64,000 nucleotides of DNA from Serripes groenlandicus (GCA_031761405.1 JASEVX010000007.1:57798914-57862913), one strand, 5' to 3'; positions 51,219 through 62,243 are shown, counted from the first letter of the stretch. Made by a program: numbers and translations. Notes: a model not told the origin generated them from the sequence alone.

Positions 51219-51432
51219 TTAACCCTTTCCCAAAATACAAATGCTTTCTTGATGTTTCTGTCTAATTGGGCCAAAATGCAAAAGTTCTAAAAATGAGCAA
51301 TTTCTCCTTTTGCCACAATGTTTTAAGCTTTATTCAACAATAGTTATTTCATTTTTAGAATTTTACATTATATTTTTTTTTTCTATAACTTATAAGTCAT
51401 CTGAAGATTTGTTATAAGTGGGAAAGGGTTAA
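51219..51432 (+). mobile_element. piggyBac-like MITE, diverged
   Basis: TTAACCCTTTCCCAAAATAC left; TTATAAGTGGGAAAGGGTTAA right; the left stem arm is reduced. Confidence 0.72.
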
Positions 51433-51463
51433 GAATTCCCTTTTTCCGAAAATTTAATAGCAT

Positions 51464-51663
51464 NNNNNNNNNNNNNNNNNNNNNNNNNNNNNNNNNNNNN
51501 NNNNNNNNNNNNNNNNNNNNNNNNNNNNNNNNNNNNNNNNNNNNNNNNNNNNNNNNNNNNNNNNNNNNNNNNNNNNNNNNNNNNNNNNNNNNNNNNNNNN
51601 NNNNNNNNNNNNNNNNNNNNNNNNNNNNNNNNNNNNNNNNNNNNNNNNNNNNNNNNNNNNNNN
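51464..51663. other. Assembly gap, 200 N
   Basis: Exactly 200 N; a placeholder length is likely. Confidence 0.99.
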
Positions 51664-51737
51664 CTGACAGGGGCATGTTTGAGAGGGTAAGGCAAACTAG
51701 CCATATCCACTGAAACAGTCAGTCAAAATGGTGCAAC

Positions 51738-51969
51738 ACCTTCCCCCCGCATACGACAATTCTGCAGCAGACGACTTCGAAATACATATGGGCAACAATG
51801 TGAAATAACTCCACAAAATTAGAGTTTAATCATTCACAATGAGTTGAAAACAATTGTGTGCAACAGGGGAAATGCTCCATCATGTGTAATTTCTATCCTT
51901 CTGCACAATGTTTTCAGAAATCGTCTGCTGCAAATGCTTCGGAATGCGTCTGCAAGTGGGAAAGGTTAA
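51738..51969 (-). mobile_element. piggyBac-like MITE, inverted, many small indels
   Basis: CTTCCCCCCGCATACGACAA left; CTGCAAGTGGGAAAGGTTAA right. Single-base insertions such as TGTGTGCAACAGGGG are frequent. Confidence 0.7.
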
Positions 51970-52309
51970 CTTTGTATATAATGGACATTAGTTCAATACC
52001 TTTAGGTCATTGTTCGTTAAGTCATTCACGATGGATTGGGCAACCCTTCTACAAGCAAAAACAAAAAACATACACAATTTCTCCTTTACCCAGAAGCAAG
52101 GACTACTAATACGTATGAATACATGTCAATAGCACCTGCCTGAAGGTTTTCAAAAGTAGTCCGCAGTAAAGTATCAATAGTCGTCTGTATCCCGGAGAGA
52201 TCATCAGCTTAACCTACCGTCAATATATGCGCATATTTAAACCACTACATGTATACGTTTCAATGGCCCCATTTATTTACCTCCAAAACCTTAAAGGGGG
52301 AGCCTTAAG

Positions 52310-52546
52310 TTAACCCTTTCCCTCATATAGACGCTTTCTGACGCCTCTGCAGCATGACGGCTTTTGAAACATGGGTCAAAATAGGACAATTGCTCAAGAA
52401 CGAGTAACCTTCCTCTTTTGAGCACCAATGTTTTCATCTAGATATTCAATTACTGTTATTTCACTTTAAAGTGGATTTCTGTGATTTTGCCTCGACGTTT
52501 TCAAAGTCGTCTGCTGCCTATTTGGTTGTATGTGGGAAAGCCTTAA
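52310..52546 (+). mobile_element. piggyBac-like MITE, many small indels
   Basis: TTAACCCTTTCCCTCATATA left; TATGTGGGAAAGCCTTAA right; indels such as CTGCAGCATGACGGC. Confidence 0.75.
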
Positions 52547-52589
52547 TAAAAGACCCAAGTACGATTTAACGTGTGTCCCGTGTCTAATA

Positions 52590-52935
52590 GGTTAAAGCTA
52601 TAAAGAACACGCTGATTGTCAGGTACGCTCAGCCAGACACATAGGAGACAATGTTATAACATAGGATTAATTTACATTCAAGGACAACCTAATGTAAATT
52701 ATGTCGCTGTAGGCAGCCGCGTAATAGCCGGAAATACAACCAACTCTGTAACAGATGACTTTATAACTAAAATGCGAGCAAATATTGAACATCTTAAAAA
52801 AATACACCTTGTTGGACACAGTTGAAAACAATGTGGCTCATAAATAAGGCACATATTATCCACTTTTTCCACAATGTTTCACAAAAAAGGTTGCCTGCAG
52901 ATGCAATCAAATTGGGTCTGCATGTGACACATGGT
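52590..52935. other. Diverged MITE around an unassigned open frame
   Basis: The plus frame 52616-52825 reads GQPNVNYVAVGSRVIAGNTT and DDFITKMRANIEHLKKIHL. I do not recognise it. MITE-like pieces (GGTTAAAG at the left, GTTGAAAACAATGTGGC and GGTCTGCATGTGACACATGG at the right) surround it. Confidence 0.3.
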
Positions 52936-54384
52936 TACTTGGTCTCAACGTTTGTGAGTAATTTAAAGCAATAGTTCTTTAGTACTACCAGACGTGTTAT
53001 GTTATGGCATCAAGTCATAAGTTTACTGATGCATTAATTTACGGTGGACCAGTCATAATCTCCCTACAGACAAAATCCCCCCTAGGTATATTGTTCAAGA
53101 AAATGGAAAAAATCCCCTACATGTCAATATCCCCTACAGACAAAATCCCCTAGTATCAAGATTCCCCCTATGGACAAAATCCCCTACTTAGTTTAAATTG
53201 TTCCTTCATTTGGTCTAGGGCAGTGAAAAAACCAGAAACGCAATATATTATTTACTCTTTTAATATCACAATAAAGAATTAACAGGTTGAACAAACAAAC
53301 AAGCAAACAAAATATATTTCAAACTGTAAACTTGAAGCACACTTCAAAAGCCAATAAGCACTCTTATGACTTTTGTGTGTGTGTTTCTTTGTGTAGGCGT
53401 ACGTACCATTACTACATAGTTTTTCAGAACATTTGTTGCTTCTGATAACTTCCATTTTGAGGAATGTGAAGCAAATAGTGAAATGTAATACATTTATAAC
53501 CATCAATTGAAAACTTGAAACTTGAATCATGGTTCACTCAATGTTTGTCACATACAAAATAAACAATTTTTCAGTCTTTTTATTGAAAATGTAATAACTG
53601 CATTAATTGTTATAAGGTATTTCAATTGTATGGTAATTACTTAATATTTCGGCAACAGCAATTCTTCTGGTTCAACAATTAACCTCCAAATTTAAGACTT
53701 GAATCGTCTACCTTGGAATAGAAACAGATGGTTCTGACCAATTGATAACTATTATTGTCATAGACATATTAAAGATTTAATTCCAATCAGTATAAATTAT
53801 GGTTCCTCTATCAAAAATATGCTGTTTTGGCACCGACGTTTCGGCCAGCCATTTTTGTTTCAAATAGGATATTTCGGCCAAATCACTATTTTTCCATGCT
53901 TTAACTTCATTAATATATATATTTAAATAATTTTTGTCCATGCTTTAACTTCATTAATAAATCAATTAAAAACAAAGATGAAGTATCTACGAACATTATA
54001 TTAATATTATAAATGCATTTCTCCAAAATTTCTTATAGATTGAGGGTAAGCAGTACTATTATGGAGATGCTCCATTACAAATACAAAAATAAATGCTATC
54101 ATCAATTTGACAATTCTTAAAGAAGATCTTAGAGGGGCTCTTCGAAAACAAACTGTTAGTTCCTTGTAAGAAACTATAGATCCAGATCCGCATGTGTATA
54201 ATCTGCACAGTCAGATCAAGCTTAGCTCTGCAGTGTTTGCCAACAGGGCGAGTGCATTAAATTTATTTAATACACTCACCCTGATGCCAAATAAGTCTTA
54301 GAAGGTTTCAAGAGGCTTCTAACAAGTAGTATCCATTTGGATCCTATAGAATGAATGTTCAATCAGGCACTTTTTCCACACACG
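52936..54384. other. Mostly unique sequence
   Basis: Small local repeats of CCCTACAGACAAAATCCCC lie at 53065-53185. At 53825-53960 there is a TTTCGGCCAAATCACTATTT motif shared with 59130-59160. No exon is supported. Confidence 0.4.
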
Positions 54385-54389
54385 TAATA

Positions 54390-54590
54390 ATTACATATAG
54401 ACACTTTCGGACGCCTCTGCAGCAGAGGGCTTTTTTGAAACATAGTGGCAAAAGAAGAAATTGCTCCTTTTGCCACAATATTTTCCACTATTAGTCATAG
54501 GTTATCCATTCAATTATAGAGATTTCTATGTTTGACAAAATATGTTCAAAGTCGTCTGCTGCAGAATTGTTGTATGAGGGAAAGGGTTAA
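54390..54590 (+). mobile_element. piggyBac-like MITE, left terminal box lost
   Basis: It starts TTACATATAGACACTTTC; right end ATGAGGGAAAGGGTTAA; the stem loop is deleted to GAAATTGCTCC. Confidence 0.78.
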
Positions 54591-54680
54591 GGTTGTTTTG
54601 TAAGGTCTGGTATTCACTTGTGCCGGGGTGTTCATTTCACAGTCTGAGCTTGTACACAATTGGAGAGGTTACATGAAAGC

Positions 54681-54925
54681 GGCCCGTTAGCTCAGTCGTA
54701 GAGAGTAGTCTCGCCATGAAAGTGAGAGGTCCTGGGTTCGAGCACCGGTCAGCGCCGCATGTTTTTCTCTCCTGGTGACATATAAACATCTCACACTGGT
54801 TCATCAACATGGGAGCTGTAGTTGCAAAGGTTGCAGATTTAACTTGTATAACGCAAAAGTGTCATCCTATAACCTTGATTTGCGGCAGAATTGAATAGTC
54901 CTCCATATTTGTTGAATAGTTGAGC
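54681..54925 (+). mobile_element. tRNA-like head of a SINE or degenerate tRNA
   Basis: GCGGCCCGTTAGCTCAGTCG with an anticodon-arm candidate CTCGC-CATGAAA-GTGAG and B box GGGTTCGAGCAC. The base before the anticodon is A rather than T, the T stem has a mismatch and the acceptor stem pairs only 5 bp. About 160 bp later the sequence ends GAATAGTTGAGCTAAAAA, like HINE 3' ends. A functional tRNA is unlikely. Confidence 0.45.
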
Positions 54926-55778
54926 TAAAAACGTAACCATTTGTGCAGTCTAACCAGGCAAACAAATTTTTTACACAAACCACAAAATAAAAGCCCCCAT
55001 TCTCTGTCCTTGTCATGCTGTGACAATAACCCTATCATGCATGTCACAAATAACATGTCTTCATGTCACAGTCCGTTTGATAAAACACTGGGCTCTTCAC
55101 TTACATGAATGTCAACTGAGTATAATAACATGTTGAATCATATATCTCAGTTTATACCAAAACAGAAAAATAGCCTGTCTAATGTAGCATGTGCAGTTGA
55201 GGGGTACGTGGTTTTGTTTTTGTAATCTAATTGTACAGATTCTCTGAACCTATTTTCAACACACAGATACGTTTTGATGAATCAGCACCTGATGACTTTT
55301 GAAAATATTGTGACAAAGGGAGAGATTGCTCATAATTTCATTCATGTTTTTTTTATTTTTACAATTTGGAAAATCTACAAAAGTATAATTAGACTTATGC
55401 ATTGTTTAACCTTTTTTCATGTTACATAATTATATATATGTTTTTCTTTAACTATTTACCTGATATGATATCTTTGAGTGGTCCACATTGGAAAACAAGT
55501 GAGGGATATCACATAAAAGAAATAGAAGTATTATATGGATAAAAAGAAGTAAAGTTGGTGGGAAAGGGATCAAATTTATAAATTATAGCAAATATCATTA
55601 CAGTGTATTTATATATTTTTTTTTCAACATTGTCTGCTGCAGGAGGCAGCATAATTCATCTTACTGATTGAGACGAGAGTTAACCCTTTCCCACACATAC
55701 AGCAGTCCTACAGCAGACGCCTTTGCAAACATTTGGAAACATATTTATATATGACAGAATACTTATTGAACTTTCCTC
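54926..55778. other. Unique sequence with MITE fragments
   Basis: MITE pieces at about 55258-55335, 55622-55680 and 55682-55775 (TTAACCCTTTCCCACACATA). No gene is supported. Confidence 0.45.
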
Positions 55779-56007
55779 TTAACCCTTTCCCTCATACGAC
55801 AATTCTGCAGCAGACGACTTTGACATATTTTGTCAAAAAATAGAAAATCTTTTTAATTAAATGGATAACTTATGACTAAAAGTGGAAAACATTGTGTCAA
55901 AAGGAGAAATTGCACGTTTTGTGCAATTTCTTCTTTTGTCACTATGTTTTCAAAAAGCTGTCTGCTGCAGAGGCGTCAGAAGGCGTCTATATGAGGGAAA
56001 GGGTTAA
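55779..56007 (-). mobile_element. piggyBac-like MITE, complete 229 bp, inverted
   Basis: TTAA at both ends. The right TTAA (56004-56007) also starts a 70-bp MITE fragment that reaches the next copy. Confidence 0.87.
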
Positions 56008-56070
56008 CACAATATTTTCAAAATATGTCTACTGCAGATGTGGCAAAATGCATGTGTATGTAGGTAAGGG

Positions 56071-56299
56071 TTAACCCATTCCTTCATCACGGCAATTCTG
56101 CAGCAGACGACATTAAACATATTTTGTCAAAAATAGAAAATCTCTATAATTGAATGGATAACCTAAGACTAAAAGTGGAAAACATTGTGGCAAAAGGAGA
56201 AATGCTTGTTTTGAGCGATTTCTTCTTTTGTCACTATGTTTTCAAAAAGCTGTCTGCTGCAGACGGCGTCAGAAAGCGTCTATATGAGGAAAAGGGTTA
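56071..56299 (-). mobile_element. piggyBac-like MITE, near complete, inverted
   Basis: TTAACCCATTCCTTCATCAC left; TATGAGGAAAAGGGTTA right. Confidence 0.83.
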
Positions 56300-56472
56300 C
56301 CTGGTGTCCTTTTATTGGCATTTATATGGCCTGAGCACTTGCATGAACATGGAACAAAGACGGAAAGCCTCATTGTCAAATAAGGATCACATTTAAATGT
56401 CAAAAACTTTGCCTGCAGCAGTGTAAATCAGACAAAGACATGAAGAAACCTAGCACTGATAATGACTACTTT

Positions 56473-56701
56473 TTAACCCTTTCCTTCATACAGCAATTCT
56501 GCAGCAGACGACTACGAACGTACTTTGTCAAAATTAGAAAGTCTCCATAATTGAATGGATAATCTATGACAAAAAGTGGAAAACATTGTGGCAAAAGGAG
56601 AAATTGCACGTTTTGTGCAATTTCTTTTTTTGTCACTATGTTTTCAAAAAGCTGTCTGCTGCAGAGGCATCAGAAAGCGTCTATATTAGGGAAAGGGTTA
56701 A
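56473..56701 (-). mobile_element. piggyBac-like MITE, complete 229 bp, inverted
   Basis: TTAACCCTTTCCTTCATAC left; TTAGGGAAAGGGTTAA right. Confidence 0.87.
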
Positions 56702-56801
56702 CTAGAGCTATAAAGCTATGGAATTTCTCCTTTTTTTCCCAAAATGTTTTGCAGCGGAAAAGACATTAAAAAAATGTTCTACATTAACATCTGGAACAAA
56801 T

Positions 56802-57135
56802 AAGTTAACCCTTTTCCTATTAATTATAGACACATTTTGAATAATTGTGGCAGAAAAAGAAATTGCCCATTTATAGCAATTTCTCCTTTTACTACAATTT
56901 TTTAAACCCTATTCAAAAGTTATGCTTACGTTGACATGCATAGGATTTATTTCATTAGTTATCCCTGAAGTATGCTGAGAAAGAAGCTATCTATCGGATA
57001 AAAATAATTGTGTTTCAATATTGAAAAATTGAATCCTTTCCAAAATACAACAAATCGACAATTTTGAAAACATCTAGGCAAAAATATATTCAGAATTTAT
57101 TCTCAAAGCAGACTACTTCAGAAATATCATATCAG
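56802..57135. mobile_element. piggyBac-like MITE fragments
   Basis: A left-end piece from TTAACCCTTTTCC (56805) and an inverted piece near 57033-57100. Confidence 0.45.
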
Positions 57136-57136
57136 G

Positions 57137-57360
57137 TAGCCCTTTACAACTTGCAGGCGTATTTCGACACAGCAGATGACTTTTGAAAACATTGTGGCAA
57201 AGGGAGAAATCTCTCATAATGAGCAATGTATCCTTTTGCAAAAATCATTTGAACTCTACTAAATAGTTTTACTTTTATTTCTAGATATTTTCCATAATTA
57301 TACTTGTCAAAATATTAACAGTCTTCTGCTGCAGATTTGCTGTATATGAGACATGGGTAA
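57137..57360 (+). mobile_element. piggyBac-like MITE, diverged
   Basis: GACACAGCAGATGACTTTTG left; GTCTTCTGCTGCAGATTTGC and GAGACATGGGTAA right. Confidence 0.65.
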
Positions 57361-57395
57361 ACATCTCTTAAATGTAACACGAAACTAGGAAAAAA

Positions 57396-58067
57396 GAAAA
57401 TATATTATTGAAAAACATTGTTGCCAACTTAGAAAACATCAACTAAAAATATAGAAAATGTCTAATAATGAAGGCGTAATTACTGAAATTTTTTTAAAAA
57501 CATTGTGGGAAAATGAGAAATTGCTCATCAAGAACAATTTCTCCTTTTACTAATTTTAATCAGATGGCGTCTGCTGTATAGACGTCAGAAAGTGTCTATA
57601 TGTTGGAAACTCTGCTTTATAGACGTCAGAAAGTGTCTATATGTGGGAAACTCTGCTGTATAGACGTCAGAAAGTGTCTATATGTTGGAAACTCTGCTGT
57701 ATAGACGTCAGAAAGTGTCTATATGTGGGAAACTCTGCTGTATAGACGTCAGAAAGTGTCTATATGTTAGAAACTCTGCTTTGTAGACGTCAGAAAGTGT
57801 CTATATGTGGGAAACTCTGCTGTATAGATGTCAGAAAGTGTCTATATGTGAGAAACTCTGCTGTATAGATGTCAGAAAGTGTCTATATGTGAGAAACTCT
57901 GCTGTATAGATGTCAGAAAGTGTCTATATGTGAGAAACTCTGCTGTATAGATGTCAGAAAGTGTCTATATGTGGGAAACTCTGCTGTATAGATGTCAGAA
58001 AGTGTCTATATGTGGGAAACTCTGCTGGATAGGCATCAGATGTCAAATAAATGAGGGAAAGGGTTGA
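57396..58067 (-). mobile_element. piggyBac-like MITE with an expanded terminal array
   Basis: An inverted copy whose terminal segment is amplified into the minisatellite at 57570-58020, ending ATGAGGGAAAGGGTTGA. Confidence 0.8.
57570..58020 (+). repeat. 41-bp minisatellite, 11 units
   Basis: Each unit is TCTGCTGTATAGACGTCAGA, then AAGTGTCTATATGTGGGAAA and C. Starts are exactly 41 bp apart (57570, 57611 ... 57980), with a degenerate last unit at 58021. The unit equals the MITE terminal box without GGGTTAA. Confidence 0.95.
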
Positions 58068-58510
58068 GATCTAGATGCAATCATCTTGTACATGCTATGA
58101 CAGTCCACAGGGGGTCATAATCATGTACTTAATCATGACAAATTTGCCCTCTGACATAATCACAGCCATCTGTTTGACCTTTTCAGACAGTTTGAAGTTT
58201 TGATAGATATTTGTAATTATGGATATTACATTCACTTACAGCAAAATATCTCATCCTTACTTGAATCACCTTTTACCTGAAATGATGTGTAAGAGACCTC
58301 TTTATTGAAAGTATGTGAAAAAACTAAAAAATTAGTTTTTTGATACATAGTTGAAAAAACCTTTTGATGGTAAAGGAGAAATTACTCATTTCAAGTATTT
58401 TTTTTATCTTTTCCCACGATGATTTCAATCGTTTTTCTCCTGAAAATGTTTTCTGCGTCAAAAAAAGGGTTATACCAGATCCCATATGTACATATGACCT
58501 ACTAACCTTT
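58068..58510. other. Unique sequence with a MITE trace
   Basis: A diverged MITE fragment lies at about 58345-58475. AATAAA on the minus strand lies at 58305-58300, downstream of the candidate terminal exon. Confidence 0.4.
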
Positions 58511-58696
58511 TTAATTAGTTAATTCATTGAGATCAGAAGGCTTCATGGACAACGCATAAAACAATATCTCATCCGCCTTTGGCGGAAGGTAATTACATCT
58601 TAATGAGGCTTTAACTCCTTTTCCAGGTAATTTCAATTTAGAATGTGTAGAATTTATAAATACAAAGCGGCATACATTTGGTGTTCCTACAGCAAT
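58511..58696 (-). CDS. Candidate terminal exon, unrecognised protein
   Basis: An open frame ending in TAA (58513-58511) with coding-like composition. It starts IAVGTPNVCRFVFINSTHSK, contains GKGVKASLRCNYLPPKADEI and ends SDLNELTN. A usable acceptor (TATGTTTCACCAG) precedes the isoleucine in phase 0, and AATAAA on this strand lies at 58305-58300, about 200 bp past the stop. The frame is also open upstream to an ATG at 58720, into a neighbouring MITE, so the exon start is uncertain. I do not recognise the family. Confidence 0.4.
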   Translation of the reverse strand: MAVGTPNVCRFVFINSTHSKLKLPGKGVKASLRCNYLPPKADEILFYALSMKPSDLNELTN

Positions 58697-58733
58697 CTGG
58701 TGAAACATACGGTCTGACATTTCCCTATGGTGG

Positions 58734-58955
58734 TTAACCCTTTCCCTCATACAGACGCTTTCTGATGCCTCTGCAGAAGACGGCTTTTGGAAAACAAAGT
58801 GACAAAAGAAGAAATTGCTCAAAACGAGCAATTTCTCCTTTTGCCACAATGTTTTCCACTTTTAGTCATAGGTTATCCATTCAATTATAGAGATTTTTCT
58901 ATTTTTTGACAAAATATGTTCAGTCGTCTGCTGCAGAATTGTTATATGAGGGAAA
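58734..58955 (+). mobile_element. piggyBac-like MITE, right TTAA missing
   Basis: TTAACCCTTTCCCTCATAC left; the right end stops at ATGAGGGAAAAT. It fills the presumed intron between the candidate exons. Confidence 0.8.
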
Positions 58956-58972
58956 ATCGTAGTCTTACTCAC

Positions 58973-59038
58973 TGCCCCGGTTAATATTTCCACAGAAGTT
59001 CTAATAAAATCCACCAAACCATGCCTTAGATATGACTC
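58973..59038 (-). CDS. Candidate internal exon of the same unrecognised gene
   Basis: A 66-nt stretch between CCTCATTCAG and donor GTGAGTAAG reads ESYLRHGLVDFIRTSVEILT then GA, with no stop. Both splice signals are good, and phase 0 fits the terminal exon at 58696. The intervening ~276 bp is nearly filled by one MITE. It could also be a chance open frame. Confidence 0.35.
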
Positions 59039-59044
59039 CTGAAT

Positions 59045-59795
59045 GAGGGCTACGGTGGACGGATGTTTTGGCCAAAGACTTTTTGGCCTGGACGTTTCGG
59101 GCAGACAATTTTATTTTAGATAGGATCTTTTGGCCAAATCACTATTTTCCCTGCTTAAACTTCATTAATATATATATTAGAAGCTTATTACGTATAATTA
59201 CATACAAGTTACATGTACATATAAGTTTCCCACATATACCGGTAGATGCTTTCCAATGCCTCTAGAGCAAACGACTTTTGAAAATATTGTGACAAAAGGA
59301 GAAATTGCTCAGAATGAGCCATTTCCTCTTTTGCCACAATGTTTTCAACTTTTTTTCAGTCATTATACATTCATTTATAGAGATTTTCCCTGTTTTGTCT
59401 AGATGTTTCCAAAGTCGGCTGCTGCAGATTTAATTAATGTGTGAAAGGGTAAGTAAATTTTATGTAAAAATGGAAAACGTTTTCTTTTGTGTCACAATAT
59501 TTTATGTCACTTGTCTCTTTTTTCTATTAGGAAATGTGAAAAATAGCATAAAAAGTAAAAGATTGATATATTTTATCTATGTCCCTGATATTATGTATAT
59601 AATTTTGTATTATTATAATAAATCATGAAAACACTTCTTATTTAAGATTATAAAGACATTTATAATTAAATGTATAAAATAAATATTATATTTGTCCTAT
59701 TATAACTGACTTTAAACTGGATGGAAACAGCTGGCCAAAATGTCCTAGGCCGAAAACGACCGTTGGCCGTAACGTCCTACAACCGACATTGACAA
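59045..59795. mobile_element. Inverted-repeat element with GGCC-rich ends
   Basis: Left GTGGACGGATGTTTTGGCCA and TTTTTGGCCTGGACG; right GGCCGAAAACGACCGTTGGC and CGTAACGTCCTACAACCGAC. Read inverted, the right end has the same GGACGTT.GGCCA layout as the left. A MITE (59225-59452) is inserted inside. A related end occurs at 53825. Confidence 0.5.
59225..59452 (+). mobile_element. piggyBac-like MITE, ends worn
   Basis: TTTCCCACATATACCGGTAG left; TGTGTGAAAGGGTAA right. Confidence 0.68.
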
Positions 59796-59934
59796 ACCAA
59801 TATCTTCTCCGCCTTTGGCATGTGATAATAAAAGTCATATAAACATTAATGTTCTTTGTCTATAGCAAGCCTTACACCAACTAACATAAAGTTTATATTT
59901 GGTAATTAACTTCACAAAAATTGTGTATGAAATG

Positions 59935-60335
59935 GAAAGGGTTACCTTTTCATTTGTACAAACAATCTTGGATGTATATGCTGAAAACAACATTTGAAAA
60001 TATTGCCAAAAATAAATATACAATATGTATCTAAAAACAAGCAATTTCTTGATTCTTACAACTTTTTCTACTCTGTTTAACAAGTGTCTTTTCTTGATAT
60101 AACATTGTTTCCCTCAAATGATTTCACTTTGGACAACATAAAAAGGCAAAAACCCTTTGTTATTTCTGCCTTGATGTTTTCAAAGTCGTCTGCTGCAGAT
60201 CTGTTGTATCAGTCCTTTTGCCACAACGTTTTCCAACTGTTTTCAGTAAATTTACCCACATTTATAGGGATTTACTATATTTTTGTCCACATGTTTTCAA
60301 AGTCATTTATTGCAGATTTGTTGTATGTGGGAAAG
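59935..60335. mobile_element. Two broken piggyBac-like MITE copies
   Basis: An inner copy ends AAGTCGTCTGCTGCAGATCT near 60200. A right half follows from CCTTTTGCCACAACG to GTATGTGGGAAAGGGTTA. Confidence 0.55.
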
Positions 60336-60471
60336 GGTTATCAACATGTTGCTACACCAATTTGTATTTATCACAAGTCATTGTCAATAAATTTTCTGAT
60401 CCCATAACATATATTTACAAAATAGTTGAATCCTTCTTAGCATAATATTATGTAAATAAGTGTACCATCAT

Positions 60472-60700
60472 TTAACCCTTTCTCCTATTCAACAAATCTG
60501 AAGCAGACGACTTTCAAAACAACTTGGCAAAAATATGGAAAACCTCCGTAAATTAAGGTAAAATGACTGGAAAAAGTTGAAATCATTTTTGCAAAAAGAG
60601 AAATTGCTTGTTTTGAGCAGTTTCTTCTTTTGTTACAATTTGTTCAAAAGTCGTCTGCTCAAAAGACGTCAGAAAACGTCTATATGTGGAAATGTGTTAA
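60472..60700 (-). mobile_element. piggyBac-like MITE, inverted, shares TTAA
   Basis: TTAACCCTTTCTCCTATTC left. TTAA 60697-60700 is shared with the next copy. Confidence 0.8.
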
Positions 60701-60929
60701 CCCTTTCCCTCATATAGACACTTTATGACGCCTCTGCAGCAGACGGCTTTTTGAAAACATACTGACAAAAGAAGAAATTGCTCAAAACGAGCTATTTCTC
60801 CTTTTGCCGCAAAAATGTTTTCCACTTTTAGTCATAGGTTATCCATTCAATTATGGAGATTTTCTATGTTTTGACAAAATACGTTCAAAGTCGTCTGCTG
60901 CAAAATTGTCGTATGAGGGAAAGGGTTAA
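60697..60929 (+). mobile_element. piggyBac-like MITE, complete
   Basis: TTAACCCTTTCCCTCATATA left; GTCGTATGAGGGAAAGGGTTAA right. Confidence 0.87.
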
Positions 60930-61111
60930 ATCTGTTTCAAAACGCAATGCAATCACAGAAATATCACATTGTGCCGGACAATACAAGATTTGAAAGTTCA
61001 AACAATATGCTGTATTCAACATTTTCACATCTATATGATATATAACATTCCATTTTGTTGTTTTTAATCAATATGCTTCCAATCTCAAACACCTTGAAAA
61101 AGCTATTTACC

Positions 61112-61341
61112 CTAAACCCTTTCCCTCATACGTCAATTCTGCAGCAGACGACTTGGAACATATTTTGTCAAAACATAGAAAATCTCTGTAATTGAATGGA
61201 TAACCTATGACTAAAAGTGGAAAACATGTGGCAAAAGGAGAAATTGCTTGTTTTGAGCAAATTCTTCTTTTGTCACTATGTTTTTAAAAAGCCATCTGCT
61301 GCAGAGGCATCAGAAAGCGTCTATATGAGGGAAAGGGTTAA
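61112..61341 (-). mobile_element. piggyBac-like MITE, inverted, left TTAA changed to CTAA
   Basis: ACCCTTTCCCTCATACGTC left; right end intact. A 120-bp fragment of another copy continues from the right TTAA to about 61460. Confidence 0.83.
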
Positions 61342-61510
61342 CTCTTTACAACATAAAACAAAACTGCAGCAGACGACTTTAAATTGCATAAATATAGAAA
61401 ACATCTATAAATGAAAGTTTTATTATTGAATAATTATGTTGTCAAAAGGAAATAAAATTGATCTTTATGATTCTGATTAAAAACACAAACCTTTCCTCAA
61501 AGCATACTTT

Positions 61511-61689
61511 CACCCTTTCTCTCATACGACAATTCTGCAGCAGACGACTTTGAACATATTTTGTCAAAAAATAGAAAATCTCTTTAATTGAATGGATAAC
61601 CTATGACTAAAAGTGGAAAACATTGTGCCAAAAGGAGAAATTGCTTGTTTTGAGGCGTCAGAAAGAGTCTGTATGAGGGAAAGTGTTAA
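61511..61689 (-). mobile_element. piggyBac-like MITE, inverted, stem deleted
   Basis: CACCCTTTCTCTCATACGAC left. GCTTGTTTTGAGGCGTCAG shows one stem arm and the spacer missing. Right end ATGAGGGAAAGTGTTAA. Confidence 0.78.
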
Positions 61690-62026
61690 TGAAAACGTTG
61701 TGGTTTACTTCCCATTTGAAGACGAATTTTGACAAAAATGCACCAGACAACTATTGAAAACATTTTGGAAAAAAAAAGAAATTGCTCATGAAACAAAATC
61801 TCAAGGGATAAAGTTGTTTTTCTAAAAATATGCTGTTTTTATTAAAATGAATATAGTATGTGACCCCAAATTGAACAAATACACATCATAAATCTATGGC
61901 GCATGGATGTGCCGTAACATTGAATTTGCGCATTAGGTAGATTCCCCATTCTCGCTGCACTGCCCATGTGAGATCTTGGTTATTGTCAATTATCAGGACT
62001 CGAGAAATATTTTATCAGGTGAGCGG
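61690..62026. other. Unique sequence with a MITE trace
   Basis: A MITE fragment lies at 61735-61800. The rest is unrecognised. Confidence 0.35.
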
Positions 62027-62243
62027 TTAACCCTTTCCCTCTTTCTGACGCTTCTGCAGCTGACAACTTTTTGAAAACATTGTGACAAAAGAAGAAATTG
62101 CTTGAAACATGATTCTCCTTTTGCCACAATGTTTTCAATACTATTCAATTATCTAAGTGTCTTTTCTAGAGATGTTCCACATTTTTGCTGATATGTTTTC
62201 AAAGGTGTCTGCGGCATATTAACTGTATGAGGTAAACTGTTAA
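62027..62243 (+). mobile_element. piggyBac-like MITE, shares TTAA
   Basis: TTAACCCTTTCCCTC left with a short deletion; TTAA 62240-62243 is common to the next, inverted copy. Confidence 0.8.

Noticed and set aside
52616..52825. Ribosomal-protein-like frame (EHLKKI)
   Set aside because: The resemblance is limited to a few residues, and the frame lies within diverged MITE sequence.
54681..54760. tRNA gene
   Set aside because: The A before the anticodon, the mismatched T stem and the short acceptor pairing make a functional tRNA unlikely. It is listed as a SINE-like or degenerate tRNA.
57570..58020. CRISPR array
   Set aside because: The units are contiguous 41-bp copies without unique spacers, in a eukaryotic context, and derive from the MITE end.
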